Numbered from the stretch's first letter, positions 27,661 to 36,493 are shown. The stretch: DNA of 64,000 nt from JBBRHQ01 sp963738305 (GCA_963738305.1 CAVTVU010000001.1:1178001-1242000), one strand, 5' to 3'. Numbers and translations are program-made. The notes: a model not told the origin generated them from the sequence alone.

Positions 27661-28050
27661 ATGGCAGCGGGCGACGCCGGGGCGCGGAAGCGTCGGCGCC
27701 TGTCGCGGAGCGGAGACTTCGATCGCGTCTACCGGGAGGGGAGCTCGCACGCGACGCGCTACCTGGTGCTCTACAGCTTTCCCCGTCGAGACGGCGAGCA
27801 CGCCGATCCTCGGCTCGGCGTATCGGTCAGCCGCAAGGTCGGCGGCGCGGTCGAGCGCAACCGGGTGAAGCGGGCGCTGCGCGAGGCCTTCTGGGCTCTG
27901 GCGGAGAAGTTGCCCGCGGAGCACGACTTCGTGCTCGTCGCCAGGCCGGAGATCGCCAGCCTGATCGACGACGGCAGGTCCGGCGCGTTGGGCGAGTGCA
28001 TCGAAGAGGCGCTGGGGGCCGTGCCTCCCCACGAGGGGCGTTCAACGTGA
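27661..28050 (+). CDS. rnpA: Ribonuclease P protein component
   Basis: 129 residues. The protein partner of RNase P RNA in tRNA 5' processing. It shows RRLSRSGDFDRVYREG, the central RLGVSVSRKVGGAVERNRVKRALREAF signature (RNR motif) and DFVLVARPE. The ATG follows the rpmH stop after 2 bases and its own stop overlaps the yidD GTG. The C-terminus is slightly longer than usual. Confidence 0.95.
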   Translation: MAAGDAGARKRRRLSRSGDFDRVYREGSSHATRYLVLYSFPRRDGEHADPRLGVSVSRKVGGAVERNRVKRALREAFWALAEKLPAEHDFVLVARPEIASLIDDGRSGALGECIEEALGAVPPHEGRST

Positions 28051-28323
28051 AACAGCTCCTCTTGATGCCGATCCGCGCCTACCAGCGCTGGATCTCCCCC
28101 GGCGATGCCGCGTCGCTGCCGCTACGAACCGACCTGCTCGGCGTATGCCGCCGATTCGATCCGGCGCTTCGGCGTCGGGCGGGGAGTGCTCCTCGCAGGC
28201 TGGCGCCTGCTGCGCTGCAACCCCTTCAGCCGCGGCGGCTTCGACCCCGTTCCGGAGACCTTCACGATGCGACCCGCCCAGGGCGACCGAGCGGCCCAGC
28301 ACGGTGAAGTGAGCCCCCGTTGA
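28047..28323 (+). CDS. yidD: Membrane protein insertion efficiency factor YidD, one frameshift
   Basis: A small amphipathic protein that helps YidC-dependent insertion. The first part, MKQLLLMPIRAYQRWISP, and the second, MPRRCRYEPTCSAYAADSI then LLAGWRLLRCNPFSRGGFDPVP, are in adjacent frames. Removing one C from the CCCCC near 28099-28103 joins them into the normal family sequence with its Cys-rich core. The GTG start overlaps the rnpA stop (GTGA); the TGA overlaps the yidC TTG (TTGA). Confidence 0.9.
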
Positions 28324-29076
28324 CGCCGGTTCTCGCCAACATCCTGCAGCCGCTGATCAACGTCGCCAACGCGCGTACTGCAGTTCTTTCACGACAACGT
28401 CGGGTTGAGCTGGGGCGGCGCGATCATCGCGCTGACGATCGTCACGCGGGCGATCCTCATACCCCTCACCTACAAGCAGCTGAAGGGGATGCGGGCGATG
28501 CAGGCGCTGCAGCCGCAGATCAAGGAGCTGCAGGCGAAGTACAAGAACGACCGCCAGCGCATGCAGCAGGAGATGATGAAGTTCTACCAGGAGAACAACG
28601 TCAACCCGTTCGCCTCCTGCATCCCGCTGCTCGCCCAGCTGCCGGTCTTCATCACCCTCTTCTACACGCTCAGGCACGAGCTCCCGGCGGACATCGGCTG
28701 CTCGGCCGGCCACTGTGGCGACCAAGCCTCCTTCCTCTTCATCCCCGACCTCACCGCCCCGGCCACCGGCTGGGTGCTGGGCGTCCTCCTAGTGCTCTAC
28801 GTCGGCACCCAGCTGATCTCCGGCCTGGTGATGTCGGTAACTGCCGACAAGACCCAGAAGCGGATGATGATGATCCTGCCGTTCGTCTTCGTCCCCTTCA
28901 TCATCAACTTCCCGGCGGGTCTCGTCCTCTACTGGATCACCACCAACGTCTGGACGATCGGCCAGCAGTACGTGATCCAGCGCGTCGTCCCGGCGCCGAC
29001 GGCCTCCGTCAGCGCGGCGGCCGCGGTGGCGAAAGCGCCGCCACCCCCGCCTCGCAAGAAGAAGAAACGCCGCTGA
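28320..29076 (+). CDS. yidC: Membrane protein insertase YidC, one frameshift
   Basis: The short (about 250-residue) Gram-positive type insertase. A TTG start is followed by VLANILQPLINVANA; a +1 near 28377 must be removed to continue VLQFFHDNVGLSWGGAIIALTIVTR. The family signatures follow: QPQIKELQAKYKNDRQRMQQEMMKFY cytoplasmic loop, NPFASCIPLLAQLPVFITLFYTL, and ITTNVWTIGQQYVI. The tail is basic (PRKKKKRR), as expected for ribosome contact. Confidence 0.93.
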
Positions 29077-29115
29077 CCCGATCGCCCTGATTCGGGGGTT
29101 GCCGGCGGTCGGGTC
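29075..29115 (+). terminator. Hairpin after yidC
   Basis: A 12-base-pair stem (GACCCGATCGCC, one wobble) with a 17-base loop begins in the yidC stop codon. It is followed by no clear T-run. It separates yidC from khpB, which has its own -10 element further on. Confidence 0.45.
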
Positions 29116-29181
29116 CTGTCACGGGATGGGACCCAACATCGCCTGTGCTCGGCTGAAGCGTGCTCGGCAATGGGGGAGCAT

Positions 29182-29187
29182 TAGGGT
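29182..29187 (+). promoter_or_regulatory. -10 element of khpB
   Basis: TAGGGT ending 7 bases before the GTG at 29195. With this spacing transcription would start at or next to the start codon, so the khpB mRNA is probably leaderless. Confidence 0.4.
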
Positions 29188-29194
29188 TCGGGGC

Positions 29195-29677
29195 GTGGCG
29201 GAAGATTTGGACTGGCCGGAGGAGCCCGCTGAGCGGGTGCGGGAGATGGTCGAGCGGGTGCTCGACGAGCTGGACCTCGACGGCGAGGTCGAGATCAGCG
29301 AGGACGAGGACACGATCCTCGCTGCAGTCGAGGGCGACGACGACTACGGGTTGCTGATCGGCCGTCGCGGCCAGACGATCGACGCGCTGCAGCTGCTCTG
29401 CTATCAGGCCGCGTTCCTGGGAATGCGGGAGCGCAAGCGGGTCGTCGTCGACGCCGCAAGCTACCGCGAGCGCCGACGGGAGACGCTGATCGACCGCGCC
29501 GACCGCGCCGCCGAGCAGGCGGAGTCGAGCGGTCGCCCGATCGAGATGGATCCGATGAGCGCTCAGGAGCGCCGCGTCATCCACGAGCACTTGAAGGAGC
29601 GGGCGGGCATCGAGACCTACAGCGAGGGCGACGAGCCCAACCGCTGCGTGATGGTCGCCCCGCTCCTCCCCGGGTGA
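29195..29677 (+). CDS. khpB: KH-R3H RNA-binding protein (KhpB/Jag), no Jag_N domain
   Basis: About 160 residues. It has an acidic N-terminal helix region, then a KH domain with the RNA-binding loop LLIGRRGQTIDALQLL, then an R3H domain (ASYRERRRETLIDRADRAAE and SAQERRVIHEHLKE). The Jag_N domain found in Firmicutes is absent, as in other actinobacteria. It post-transcriptionally affects envelope genes in other bacteria. Start chosen at GTG 29195 by homology and the -10 spacing. Its end overlaps the rsmG GTG. Confidence 0.88.
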   Translation: MAEDLDWPEEPAERVREMVERVLDELDLDGEVEISEDEDTILAAVEGDDDYGLLIGRRGQTIDALQLLCYQAAFLGMRERKRVVVDAASYRERRRETLIDRADRAAEQAESSGRPIEMDPMSAQERRVIHEHLKERAGIETYSEGDEPNRCVMVAPLLPG

Positions 29678-30375
29678 GCGCCGAGCACCTGGAGCCAGAG
29701 GCCCGGCAGGCTCTCGAGCGTGTGCTGGAGCTGCTGGCGCGCGAGCCGGCGTCGGTCAGCTCGGTCACCGACCCGGCGCGGGCTTGGGAGGTGCACGTCG
29801 CCGACAGCCTGGCGGGGCTCGAGGTCGAAGCGCTGGCGGGCGCCAAGCGAATCGCGGATATCGGCTCGGGGGCAGGGTTTCCGGGGATCGTCCTGGCCGC
29901 CGCCCTGCCCGCCTCCCGCATCGACCTTGTCGAGTCGGTGGAGCGGAAGTGCCGGTTCATGCGCCGCGCAGTGGCGGAGGCGCCGATCGCCAACGCCACA
30001 GTCGTCTGCCGCCGCTCCGAGGAGCTGGCCGGTGTGGAGGGGCGCGCGGCCTACGACGCGGTTACCGCCCGTGCCGTGGGGCGCCTCTCCACCCTGGCCG
30101 AGCTGGCCTCGCCGCTGCTCGGCGAGGGGGGCGTGCTGGTCGCCTGGAAGGGTCGCCGCGACCCCGAGGAGGAAGCGGAGCTGGCGCGGGCTGAGGAGTC
30201 ACTGGCGATGCGAGCGGAGGCGGTGATCTCAGTGGCCCCCTTCGCCGCCAGCCGGCATCGCCACCTCCACGTCCTGCGCAAGACAGCCGCCACCCCGGAG
30301 GGGCTGCCGCGGCGAGCCGGCATGGCCAAGAAGCGGCCCGCGGGCGCCGCCGGGGCGCGCCGCCACGCGCACTAA
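29674..30375 (+). CDS. rsmG: 16S rRNA (guanine-N7) methyltransferase RsmG
   Basis: 233 residues. Methylates G527 of 16S rRNA. It shows HVADSLAGLE, the SAM-binding IADIGSGAGFPGIVLAAALP, and LVESVERKCRFMRRAV. The C-terminus is extended by a basic, Ala-rich tail (AKKRPAGAAGARRHAH). The GTG start overlaps the khpB stop by four bases. Confidence 0.93.
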   Translation: MSAEHLEPEARQALERVLELLAREPASVSSVTDPARAWEVHVADSLAGLEVEALAGAKRIADIGSGAGFPGIVLAAALPASRIDLVESVERKCRFMRRAVAEAPIANATVVCRRSEELAGVEGRAAYDAVTARAVGRLSTLAELASPLLGEGGVLVAWKGRRDPEEEAELARAEESLAMRAEAVISVAPFAASRHRHLHVLRKTAATPEGLPRRAGMAKKRPAGAAGARRHAH

Positions 30376-30385
30376 GCTGGCGCGG

Positions 30386-30421
30386 ATGGCTTGCGAGGGC
30401 GACGTCGGAGTGGGCGCGTAG
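30386..30421 (+). CDS. Possible 11-codon leader ORF before parA
   Basis: ATG GCT TGC through TAG gives MACEGDVGVGA. A TAAGCT element (30373-30378) ends 7 bases before this ATG, while the parA ATG follows the stop after only 2 bases. Either this is a leaderless leader ORF coupled to parA, or a one-base deletion has split off the true ParA N-terminus. Confidence 0.25.
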   Translation: MACEGDVGVGA

Positions 30422-30423
30422 CG

Positions 30424-31182
30424 ATGGGAGCGGTCTACGCGATTGCCAACCAGAAGGGCGGGGTCGGGAAGACGACGACCGCCGTCAACATCGCGGCGTG
30501 CGTCGCCGCGGCCGGCCAGCAGACCCTGATCGTCGACCTCGATCCGCAATGCAACGCGACCGTGGCGCTCGGCGGCGACCGCGAGCAGAGCCCCTCGTCC
30601 TATGACTGCCTGGTCGGGGAGGTGTCGGTCGCCGAGGCGGCGCGACCCGCCGGCCCCGACAACCTCTGGCTGGTCCCCGCCTCGCGCGACCTGGCCGGAG
30701 CCTCGGTGGAGCTGCCGCGGATCGAGGGGTCGGAGGGTCGCCTGCGGGGCCGGCTGGGCCCCGTCCGGGACCGCTTCGCCTACACCCTGCTCGATTGCCC
30801 CCCCTCGCTGGGGCCGATCACCGTCAACGCGCTGGCCGCCGCCGACCGGGTGATCGTCCCCGTCCAGGCCGAGTACCTGGCCCTCGAGGGGCTGGTCCAG
30901 TTCCTCGACACCCTGGGCCTGATCAGGCGCGAGCTGAACCCGGCGCTGGAGCTGTCGGGTCTGCTCATCACCATGCACGATGAGCGCACTCGCCTCGCCA
31001 AGGACGTCGAGCGCGAGCTGCGCGACCACTTCCCCGACCTGGTCTTCCGAACCGTGATCCCCAGAAGCGTCAAGCTCGCCGAATCCCCCAGCTACGGCTC
31101 GCCGGTGATCGAGCATGCCCCCCGCTCGCGCGGCTCCAGCGCCTACCGCGAGCTTGCCAAGGAGGTGGCTGAGCGTGGCTGA
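30424..31182 (+). CDS. parA: Chromosome-partitioning ATPase ParA
   Basis: 252 residues. A deviant-Walker ATPase moving ParB-parS complexes. It begins VYAIANQKGGVGKTTTAVNIAA, with LIVDLDPQCNAT, YTLLDCPPSLGPITVNAL (Walker B) and VIVPVQAEYLALEGL. It ends with the family's YRELAKEV. ATG at 30424 fits the normal ParA start. It overlaps parB by 8 bases. Confidence 0.95.
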   Translation: MGAVYAIANQKGGVGKTTTAVNIAACVAAAGQQTLIVDLDPQCNATVALGGDREQSPSSYDCLVGEVSVAEAARPAGPDNLWLVPASRDLAGASVELPRIEGSEGRLRGRLGPVRDRFAYTLLDCPPSLGPITVNALAAADRVIVPVQAEYLALEGLVQFLDTLGLIRRELNPALELSGLLITMHDERTRLAKDVERELRDHFPDLVFRTVIPRSVKLAESPSYGSPVIEHAPRSRGSSAYRELAKEVAERG

Positions 31183-32041
31183 GCAGCGAGGCATTGGACG
31201 GGGGCTGGCGGCGATCCTGCCCGAGCCCGACTCGGACCGCTCGGAGCTGCGCGAGCTCCCGGTTTCGCTGATCAGGCCCAACCCGAACCAGCCGCGCAAC
31301 AGGTTCGACCCCGAGACCCTCGCCGGCCTGGCCTCTTCGATCGAGGTCAGCGGAGTCGTGCAGCCACTGCTGGTCCGCCCGCTGACCGACGGCAGCTACG
31401 AGCTGATCGCCGGCGAGCGCCGCTGGCGCGCCGCCCAGCAGGCCGGGCTGGAAAGGGTGCCGGCGGTGGTCCGCGACTCCAGCGAGGCGGAGCGGCTGCA
31501 GACGGCGCTGATCGAGAACATGGTCCGCGAGGACCTCAACCCGGTCGAGGAGGCCCGGGCCTGCGCCGCCCTGGTCGAGGACCTCGGCCTCTCCAAGGAG
31601 GACCTCGCGCGCCGGGTCGGGCGCAGCCGGCCCGCCGTCTCGAACCTGATCCGCCTGCTCGACCTGCCCGACGAGACGCTCGGCCTGCTCGAGTCCGGAG
31701 AGCTGAGCGAGGGTCACGGGCGTGCCGTGCTCACCGTTCGCGGCAACGACCTGCGCCGGCGGCTGGCGCGCTCAGCGGCGAGCCAGGGATGGTCGGTGAG
31801 GGAGACCGAGAGAAGGGCCAAGCTGGCTGGCCAGCCAAGGCGAGGAAGTGGCTCTGGGGTGCGGGTCAGCGCCGAGGAGGCCGCGGCCCTGAGGGAGGCC
31901 GCAGACCAGCTCGAGATGGCCCTCGGTCACGAGGTGAAGCTGCGCCGCCGCGCCGGCGGGATAGTCGCCGAGATCCACTTCGACGAGCTCGCCGAGGTGG
32001 AGGCGATGGGCCGCTCGATTGGCCGGCGCCGAGCCGCCTGA
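31175..32041 (+). CDS. parB: Chromosome-partitioning protein ParB (CTPase)
   Basis: 288 residues. It begins with the ParA-stimulating peptide RGIGRGLAAILPE. The CTP-binding/ParB-N domain follows (PNPNQPRNRF; ELIAGERRWRAAQQAGL; ALIENMVREDLNPVEEARA), then the helix-turn-helix (SKEDLARRVGRSRPAVSNLIRLL), and a C-terminal dimerisation region. GTG at 31175 has GGAGG 10 bases ahead. No perfect parS was found; one 12/14 match lies at 28042-28055. Confidence 0.95.
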   Translation: MAEQRGIGRGLAAILPEPDSDRSELRELPVSLIRPNPNQPRNRFDPETLAGLASSIEVSGVVQPLLVRPLTDGSYELIAGERRWRAAQQAGLERVPAVVRDSSEAERLQTALIENMVREDLNPVEEARACAALVEDLGLSKEDLARRVGRSRPAVSNLIRLLDLPDETLGLLESGELSEGHGRAVLTVRGNDLRRRLARSAASQGWSVRETERRAKLAGQPRRGSGSGVRVSAEEAAALREAADQLEMALGHEVKLRRRAGGIVAEIHFDELAEVEAMGRSIGRRRAA

Positions 32042-32089
32042 GGCCAATCGGCGGCCCAGCGACGCTCGCTATCATCGCCCTGCTTTTCG

Positions 32090-32163
<74 letters not shown>

Positions 32164-32187
32164 CTCTCCGAGTGCCGATGGAAACGC

Positions 32188-33402
32188 TCAATTCCTTCCC
32201 AGCCCCCCGTAGAACCGAGCGAGCGCGAACCGGAGGTGGTGTCCGTCGCGGTCCTGGGCGGCGCCCGCGACGATGATGCGCCGGTGTCGCGCAAGTGCTA
32301 CTGCGGTCGGCGTCAAGAAGGCCGATCCGCCAAAAACTGTTTGAGCAACTCCCCGCCGGCCGAAGCTCCGATCGCGGCAGCCGTCCTTCCGAAGCCGAGC
32401 TACACCGAACACGTTTTTACGTCCTTCGGTGATCGAGCCCACCGCGACGATCCGTCCCGTCGACTGGACCGCCATCGCGGTTGGACCGCCGTCCAAGCCG
32501 GTTCCTGCAACTCCAGTGGAACCGAAGCTGCGATCGAAAGTTCCCGAGTAGGTGAGACGGCCGATCGAGGGTCGCTTGAAGTAAGCGGCGACGAGCGAGC
32601 GGCCGCCGCCAATCGAAAGCACATCGGCCACGCCGCCAGGCCCCAACTTGCGGATCCCGTCGCCCGAGAAGCCCGAATCGAGTTCGCCTGATCGCCTGAA
32701 GCGAAGCACGGTCGCGAAGGATTGGATACAAGGGCTGCCGTGGCCGCAGATTTCGGGTGCAATTCCTGCCGACCCGGCGGCCAGGATCCGCCCGCCCGGG
32801 CCCATCGCGAGGCTGAAGACTGAGTCCAGATTCAGCCCCGTCGCGGGGCTTCCGCTTAGGTTGAGCGTCACTACCCCGCCAACGCCGAAACTCATGTCGG
32901 GATTCCCCATCGAGTCGTAGCGGGCCCCCGTGAATCCTCCGTCGCCGTGGCCGCCGACAACGATCTTTCCGTCGGGTTGCAACGTCATCGCATAGGGGCC
33001 GCTGATCGTCCCCACATTCGCACCCACGATGCCGTCGCCCCCGCCAAAGCTCGAGTCGCGGGTTCCGTCGGCGTTGAACCGCTCCAACGGCGACCCGGTC
33101 GGATAGCGAGAGCCCAGTGTGAGGATCTTGCCGTTTGGCTGCCGCGCCAGCGCCACCGCTGATGATTCCGGCTCGACCACGCCGTCCTCACCGAAGCTCG
33201 GATCGAGCCGCCCGTTGGGCAGATAGCGCGCCAGGATTCCGGAGCCCGAGACAAGGATCTTGTTGCTCGGGGTCGTGACGATTGCCGCCGGCTCGGCAGC
33301 ATGGCCGAAATAGGTCGTGACAACTGCCAGCTTTGGCCTGCGAGATATTCCCGATAGGAGTCGGCTCCGGGGTTCGACCTGGAACGTCGTTGGACGGCTC
33401 AT
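32188..33402 (-). CDS. Delta-60 repeat (beta-propeller-like) protein
   Basis: A 404-residue protein made of about six to seven copies of the delta-60 repeat. Each has the pattern R-(Y/F)-x3-G-x-LD-x-SFG-x-DG followed by Q-x-(D/N)-GKI-(V/L)-x-G (for example LDPSFGEDGVV and LQPDGKIVVGG). Such proteins form secreted or surface propellers. No convincing signal peptide is visible at the ATG, so the true start could differ. It stands alone between tRNA-Ile and the bifunctional-nuclease gene. It has visibly lower GC and more mixed codon use than its neighbours, suggesting later acquisition. Confidence 0.8.
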   Translation of the reverse strand: MSRPTTFQVEPRSRLLSGISRRPKLAVVTTYFGHAAEPAAIVTTPSNKILVSGSGILARYLPNGRLDPSFGEDGVVEPESSAVALARQPNGKILTLGSRYPTGSPLERFNADGTRDSSFGGGDGIVGANVGTISGPYAMTLQPDGKIVVGGHGDGGFTGARYDSMGNPDMSFGVGGVVTLNLSGSPATGLNLDSVFSLAMGPGGRILAAGSAGIAPEICGHGSPCIQSFATVLRFRRSGELDSGFSGDGIRKLGPGGVADVLSIGGGRSLVAAYFKRPSIGRLTYSGTFDRSFGSTGVAGTGLDGGPTAMAVQSTGRIVAVGSITEGRKNVFGVARLRKDGCRDRSFGRRGVAQTVFGGSAFLTPTAVALARHRRIIVAGAAQDRDGHHLRFALARFYGGLGRN

Positions 33403-33582
33403 CTGGCTATCGAAACACCGAAGCTATCCCCAAGGAGCGCAGCGCAGGTCGTTAGACCCGGCGTCTCCCGATTTTCTCCCTGCGCGTGGTCCCCTGCCAC
33501 GCGGGACTGTCCAGCGATCAGCATCCCGATGTCAAGCGGCGAACACCGCTTCCCGCCGTTCCCGACGCCTGGGCGCCGCACC

Positions 33583-33588
33583 TATAAT
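33583..33588 (+). promoter_or_regulatory. -10 element of the bifunctional-nuclease gene
   Basis: A consensus TATAAT, 29 bases before the TTG at 33618. Unlike many promoters here it leaves room for a normal leader with GGAGAG (33605-33610). The 215-base gap upstream of it has nothing else I recognise. Confidence 0.5.
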
Positions 33589-33617
33589 CGACTCTCGTCC
33601 CCGCCTGGAGAGACCTC

Positions 33618-34109
33618 TTGCAGCAGATGCAGATCTACGGTGTCAGCTTCGACATGGTCGGCAAGCAGCCGATCGTGCTGCTGAAGACCGTCGATGGCAA
33701 TAAGTTCCTGCCGATCTGGATCGGTCATCCCGAGGCGGCGGCGATCCTGATGAAGCTCCAGGGCGCGTCGACGCCGCGGCCGATGACCCATGACCTGCTC
33801 TCCGACATGCTCGACCAGCTCGACGCCAAGTGCGAGCGCGTCTCGGTCACTGAGCTGCGCGACAACACCTTCTTCGCTTCGATCACGATCTCGGTCAACG
33901 GCTCCGAGATGGACATCGACTCGAGGCCCTCGGACGCGCTCGCCCTGGCGGTCCGGGTCTCCGCGCCGATCTTCGCCGCGGAGGACGTGATCGAGGAGTC
34001 GGCGATCGAGTTCGAGCACGAGGTCGAGGACACCGAGGAGGTCGTGGAGAAGTTCAAGGACTTCCTCGACGAGGTCTCGCCTGAGGACTTCGCCCAGGGC
34101 GAGGAGTAG
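33618..34109 (+). CDS. Bifunctional nuclease (BFN/DUF151) family protein
   Basis: 163 residues. The BFN domain shows GKQPIVLLKTVDGNKFLPIWIG, MTHDLLSDMLDQL, and the core SRPSDALALAVR, followed by an acidic C-terminal helix. Family members have DNase/RNase activity in plants; in bacteria the role is unclear. Start TTG 33618 with GGAGAG upstream, or ATG at 33627. Confidence 0.88.
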   Translation: MQQMQIYGVSFDMVGKQPIVLLKTVDGNKFLPIWIGHPEAAAILMKLQGASTPRPMTHDLLSDMLDQLDAKCERVSVTELRDNTFFASITISVNGSEMDIDSRPSDALALAVRVSAPIFAAEDVIEESAIEFEHEVEDTEEVVEKFKDFLDEVSPEDFAQGEE

Positions 34110-34115
34110 CCGGCC

Positions 34116-35060
34116 TCAGCGCCCGGCCGCGAGGCCGCCGCGCTCGAGCGCCAGCCCGAGGATCCTCCCGACCAGCGGCTCGAAGCCGATCCCGGCCGCC
34201 TCGGCCGCCTGCGGCAGCAGGCTGGTGTCGGTCAGGCCCGGGATCGCGTTCACCTCCAGCACCTCCGGACCGTCATCGCCGAGCATCAGGTCGACCCGGG
34301 AGAAGCCCGAGCAGCGCAGCGCCTCGTAGGCCCGCGCCGCCACGTCGGTTACCGACCGCGCGCCTTCCTCGCCCAGCTCGGCCGGGCAGACAAAGGAGGT
34401 GCGGCCGATCTCATAGCGGGCCTCGAAGTCGTAGGCGTCGCTCTCCAGCGGGATCGCCTCGACGATCGGCAGCGGCTCGGAGCCGAGCATCCCCACGGCC
34501 AGCTCTCGCCCCTCGACGACGGTCTCCAGCACGACCCGGTCGCCGTAGCTGAAGGCTGCTACCAGGGCGGCCGGCAGCTCCTCGGCCGCCGCGGCGAACC
34601 TGACGCCCAGCGAGGACCCCTGGCTGGCCGGTTTGACGACGAGCGGGAACCCGAGGCGCTCGGAGATCTCGCCCAGCGCATCGGCGGCACCGAGCTGACC
34701 GAACGCCGTCTCGTTGAAGGCGAACCAGTCCGGGGTCGGGATCCCGTTCTCGCGCAGGATGTGCTTTGTCGCCACCTTGTCCATGCAGCGGGCACAGGCG
34801 GCGACGCCGGGCCCGGTGTAGGGGATGCCGAGGATCTCCAGCAGCTCCTGCACTGTCCCGTCTTCACCGCCCGGCCCGTGCATCGCGATGAAGGCGGCGT
34901 CGGGACGCTCGGCCGAGAGGCGCTCGACCAGGTCCGAACCGACGTCGATCTCCTGCACGGCGTGTCCCAGCCGCTCCAAGGCATCCACCACCCGGGCCGC
35001 CGAGCGCAGCGAGACGCCCCGCTCCAAAGAGCGCCCCCCCTTCAGAACAACGACCTTCAT
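34116..35060 (-). CDS. ddl: D-alanine--D-alanine ligase (copy 2)
   Basis: 314 residues, an ATP-grasp ligase of the DdlB-like type. Motifs: KGGRSLERGVSLRSA, MHGPGGEDGT, CMDKVATKHIL, KPASQGSSLGV, YDFEARY (omega-loop Tyr) and EVNAIPGLTDTSLLPQAAEAAG. All catalytic residues that I can place are present, so it should be active. It is well diverged from the copy at 2926-3894. Its ATG overlaps the stop of the aminotransferase gene, so the two are co-translated; that pairing hints at a different amino-acid partner or regulation than the operon copy. Confidence 0.9.
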   Translation of the reverse strand: MKVVVLKGGRSLERGVSLRSAARVVDALERLGHAVQEIDVGSDLVERLSAERPDAAFIAMHGPGGEDGTVQELLEILGIPYTGPGVAACARCMDKVATKHILRENGIPTPDWFAFNETAFGQLGAADALGEISERLGFPLVVKPASQGSSLGVRFAAAAEELPAALVAAFSYGDRVVLETVVEGRELAVGMLGSEPLPIVEAIPLESDAYDFEARYEIGRTSFVCPAELGEEGARSVTDVAARAYEALRCSGFSRVDLMLGDDGPEVLEVNAIPGLTDTSLLPQAAEAAGIGFEPLVGRILGLALERGGLAAGR

Positions 35061-36493
35061 CCCGCCCCTTCGCCGGTTCTGCGAAACGGCAAGACGTCGC
35101 CCTCGGAATCACTGCCCGCCGCCTCCCCAGAGCCACTGCCCGGCATCTCCTCAGCTCCGCTTCCGGGGACGCCGGGGTCGCGGGCCCCTCCCGCTTCACG
35201 GCTGGGTAGCTGGTGCTCGCCGGTCAGCGTCTCGTACAGCTCGACCTGCTCGCTGACCACGGCGCCGATGCGGCGGATTCCCTCGCGGATCTCATCCTCG
35301 CCGACCCCGGAGAAGTTGAGCCGCATCGAGTTGGTGCCACGGCCCTCCTCGACATAGGCGGCCTGGCCGGGGACGAAGGCCACGTTCTCGCCGAGCGCCT
35401 TGGCCAGGAGGTCCCCGGTGTCGAGATAGGCCGGCAGGGTCGCCCAGATGAACAGACCCCCGTTCGGCTCGGTCCAGCTCGACTGCGGTGGGAAGTGGCG
35501 CTCGAGCGCGGCGATCATCGTGTCGCGGCGTTCACGATAGATCCCGACCAGGCTCGCGACGTAGTCCTGCCAGCGCTCCTGGGCGAAGTACTCGCGGACG
35601 AAGTACTGGGTCAGGGTCGAGGTGCAGAGGTCGGCAGCCTGCTTGCCGAGGACCAGCTTCTCCATCACCGGTGGGGGCGCCACCGCCCAGCCGAGCCGGA
35701 TCCCGGGGGAGAGGATCTTCGAAAAGGTGCCGACGTAGACGACGTAGTCGCCGCCGTCCAGCTCGTAGAGCGGCGGCAGCGCCTCTCCCTCGTAGCGCAG
35801 CAGCCCGTAGGGGTTGTCCTCGAGCACAAGCAGCTCGTGCTCTCGCGCCAGCTCAACCAACCGTCGGCGCCGCTGCAGCGAGAGCGTCACCCCTGATGGG
35901 TTCTGGAAGCTGGGCACCGAGTAGATGAACTTCGGCCTCCGCCCGGCCGCGACGAGGTCCGCGAGGACCTCCTCCAGCGCGTCCATCCGCATCCCCTCGC
36001 CGTCGCACTCGACCTGGATCACGTCGGCCTCGTAGCTGCAGAAGACCGGCACCGCGCCGGGGTAGGTCGGCGCCTCGCAGATCACCGGATCGCCGGGGTC
36101 GACCAGGGTCTTGCAGAGCAGGTCGATCGCCTGCTGCCCACCGGTGGTGACGATCACGTCCTCGGGCTCGGCGAGCATCCCCTCGACGCCCATCACCGCC
36201 ACGATGTGCTCCTTGGTCTCCACGAAGCCCTCGGTGGGCCCGTACTGAAGCGCCTCGGCGGCCGACTCCTGAGCGATCCGCGTCATCTGTGCAGCGAAGC
36301 TCTGCGGAGGGAACGTCGAGGTGTCGGGGAGCCCCCCGGCGAGCGAGATCACCTCCGGACGGGCGGTGATCGCCATCAGGTCGCGCATCGCCGAGGAGCG
36401 CATCACCCTGGTCCGTGCCGAGAAGAGGCCCGCGTAGCGCTCGAGGTCGCGGGCGCTGGTGTGGGCCCTGCGCCTATGGGGCGGCTCGTCCAT
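35057..36493 (-). CDS. PLP-dependent aminotransferase (fold type I, LysN/MocR-type)
   Basis: 478 residues. The aminotransferase core has VISLAGGLPDTSTFP, LQYGPTEGFVETKEHI, VTTGGQQAIDLL, SVPSFQNPSGVTLS, EDNPYGLLRYEG and the PLP lysine in GTFSKILSPGIRLGW. This is the 2-aminoadipate/aromatic aminotransferase branch without a GntR domain. An unusual 60-residue Gly/Ser/Glu-rich tail follows position 35230. Context with the ligase suggests supply of an amino acid for the wall, but the substrate is unknown. Confidence 0.85.
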   Translation of the reverse strand: MDEPPHRRRAHTSARDLERYAGLFSARTRVMRSSAMRDLMAITARPEVISLAGGLPDTSTFPPQSFAAQMTRIAQESAAEALQYGPTEGFVETKEHIVAVMGVEGMLAEPEDVIVTTGGQQAIDLLCKTLVDPGDPVICEAPTYPGAVPVFCSYEADVIQVECDGEGMRMDALEEVLADLVAAGRRPKFIYSVPSFQNPSGVTLSLQRRRRLVELAREHELLVLEDNPYGLLRYEGEALPPLYELDGGDYVVYVGTFSKILSPGIRLGWAVAPPPVMEKLVLGKQAADLCTSTLTQYFVREYFAQERWQDYVASLVGIYRERRDTMIAALERHFPPQSSWTEPNGGLFIWATLPAYLDTGDLLAKALGENVAFVPGQAAYVEEGRGTNSMRLNFSGVGEDEIREGIRRIGAVVSEQVELYETLTGEHQLPSREAGGARDPGVPGSGAEEMPGSGSGEAAGSDSEGDVLPFRRTGEGAG

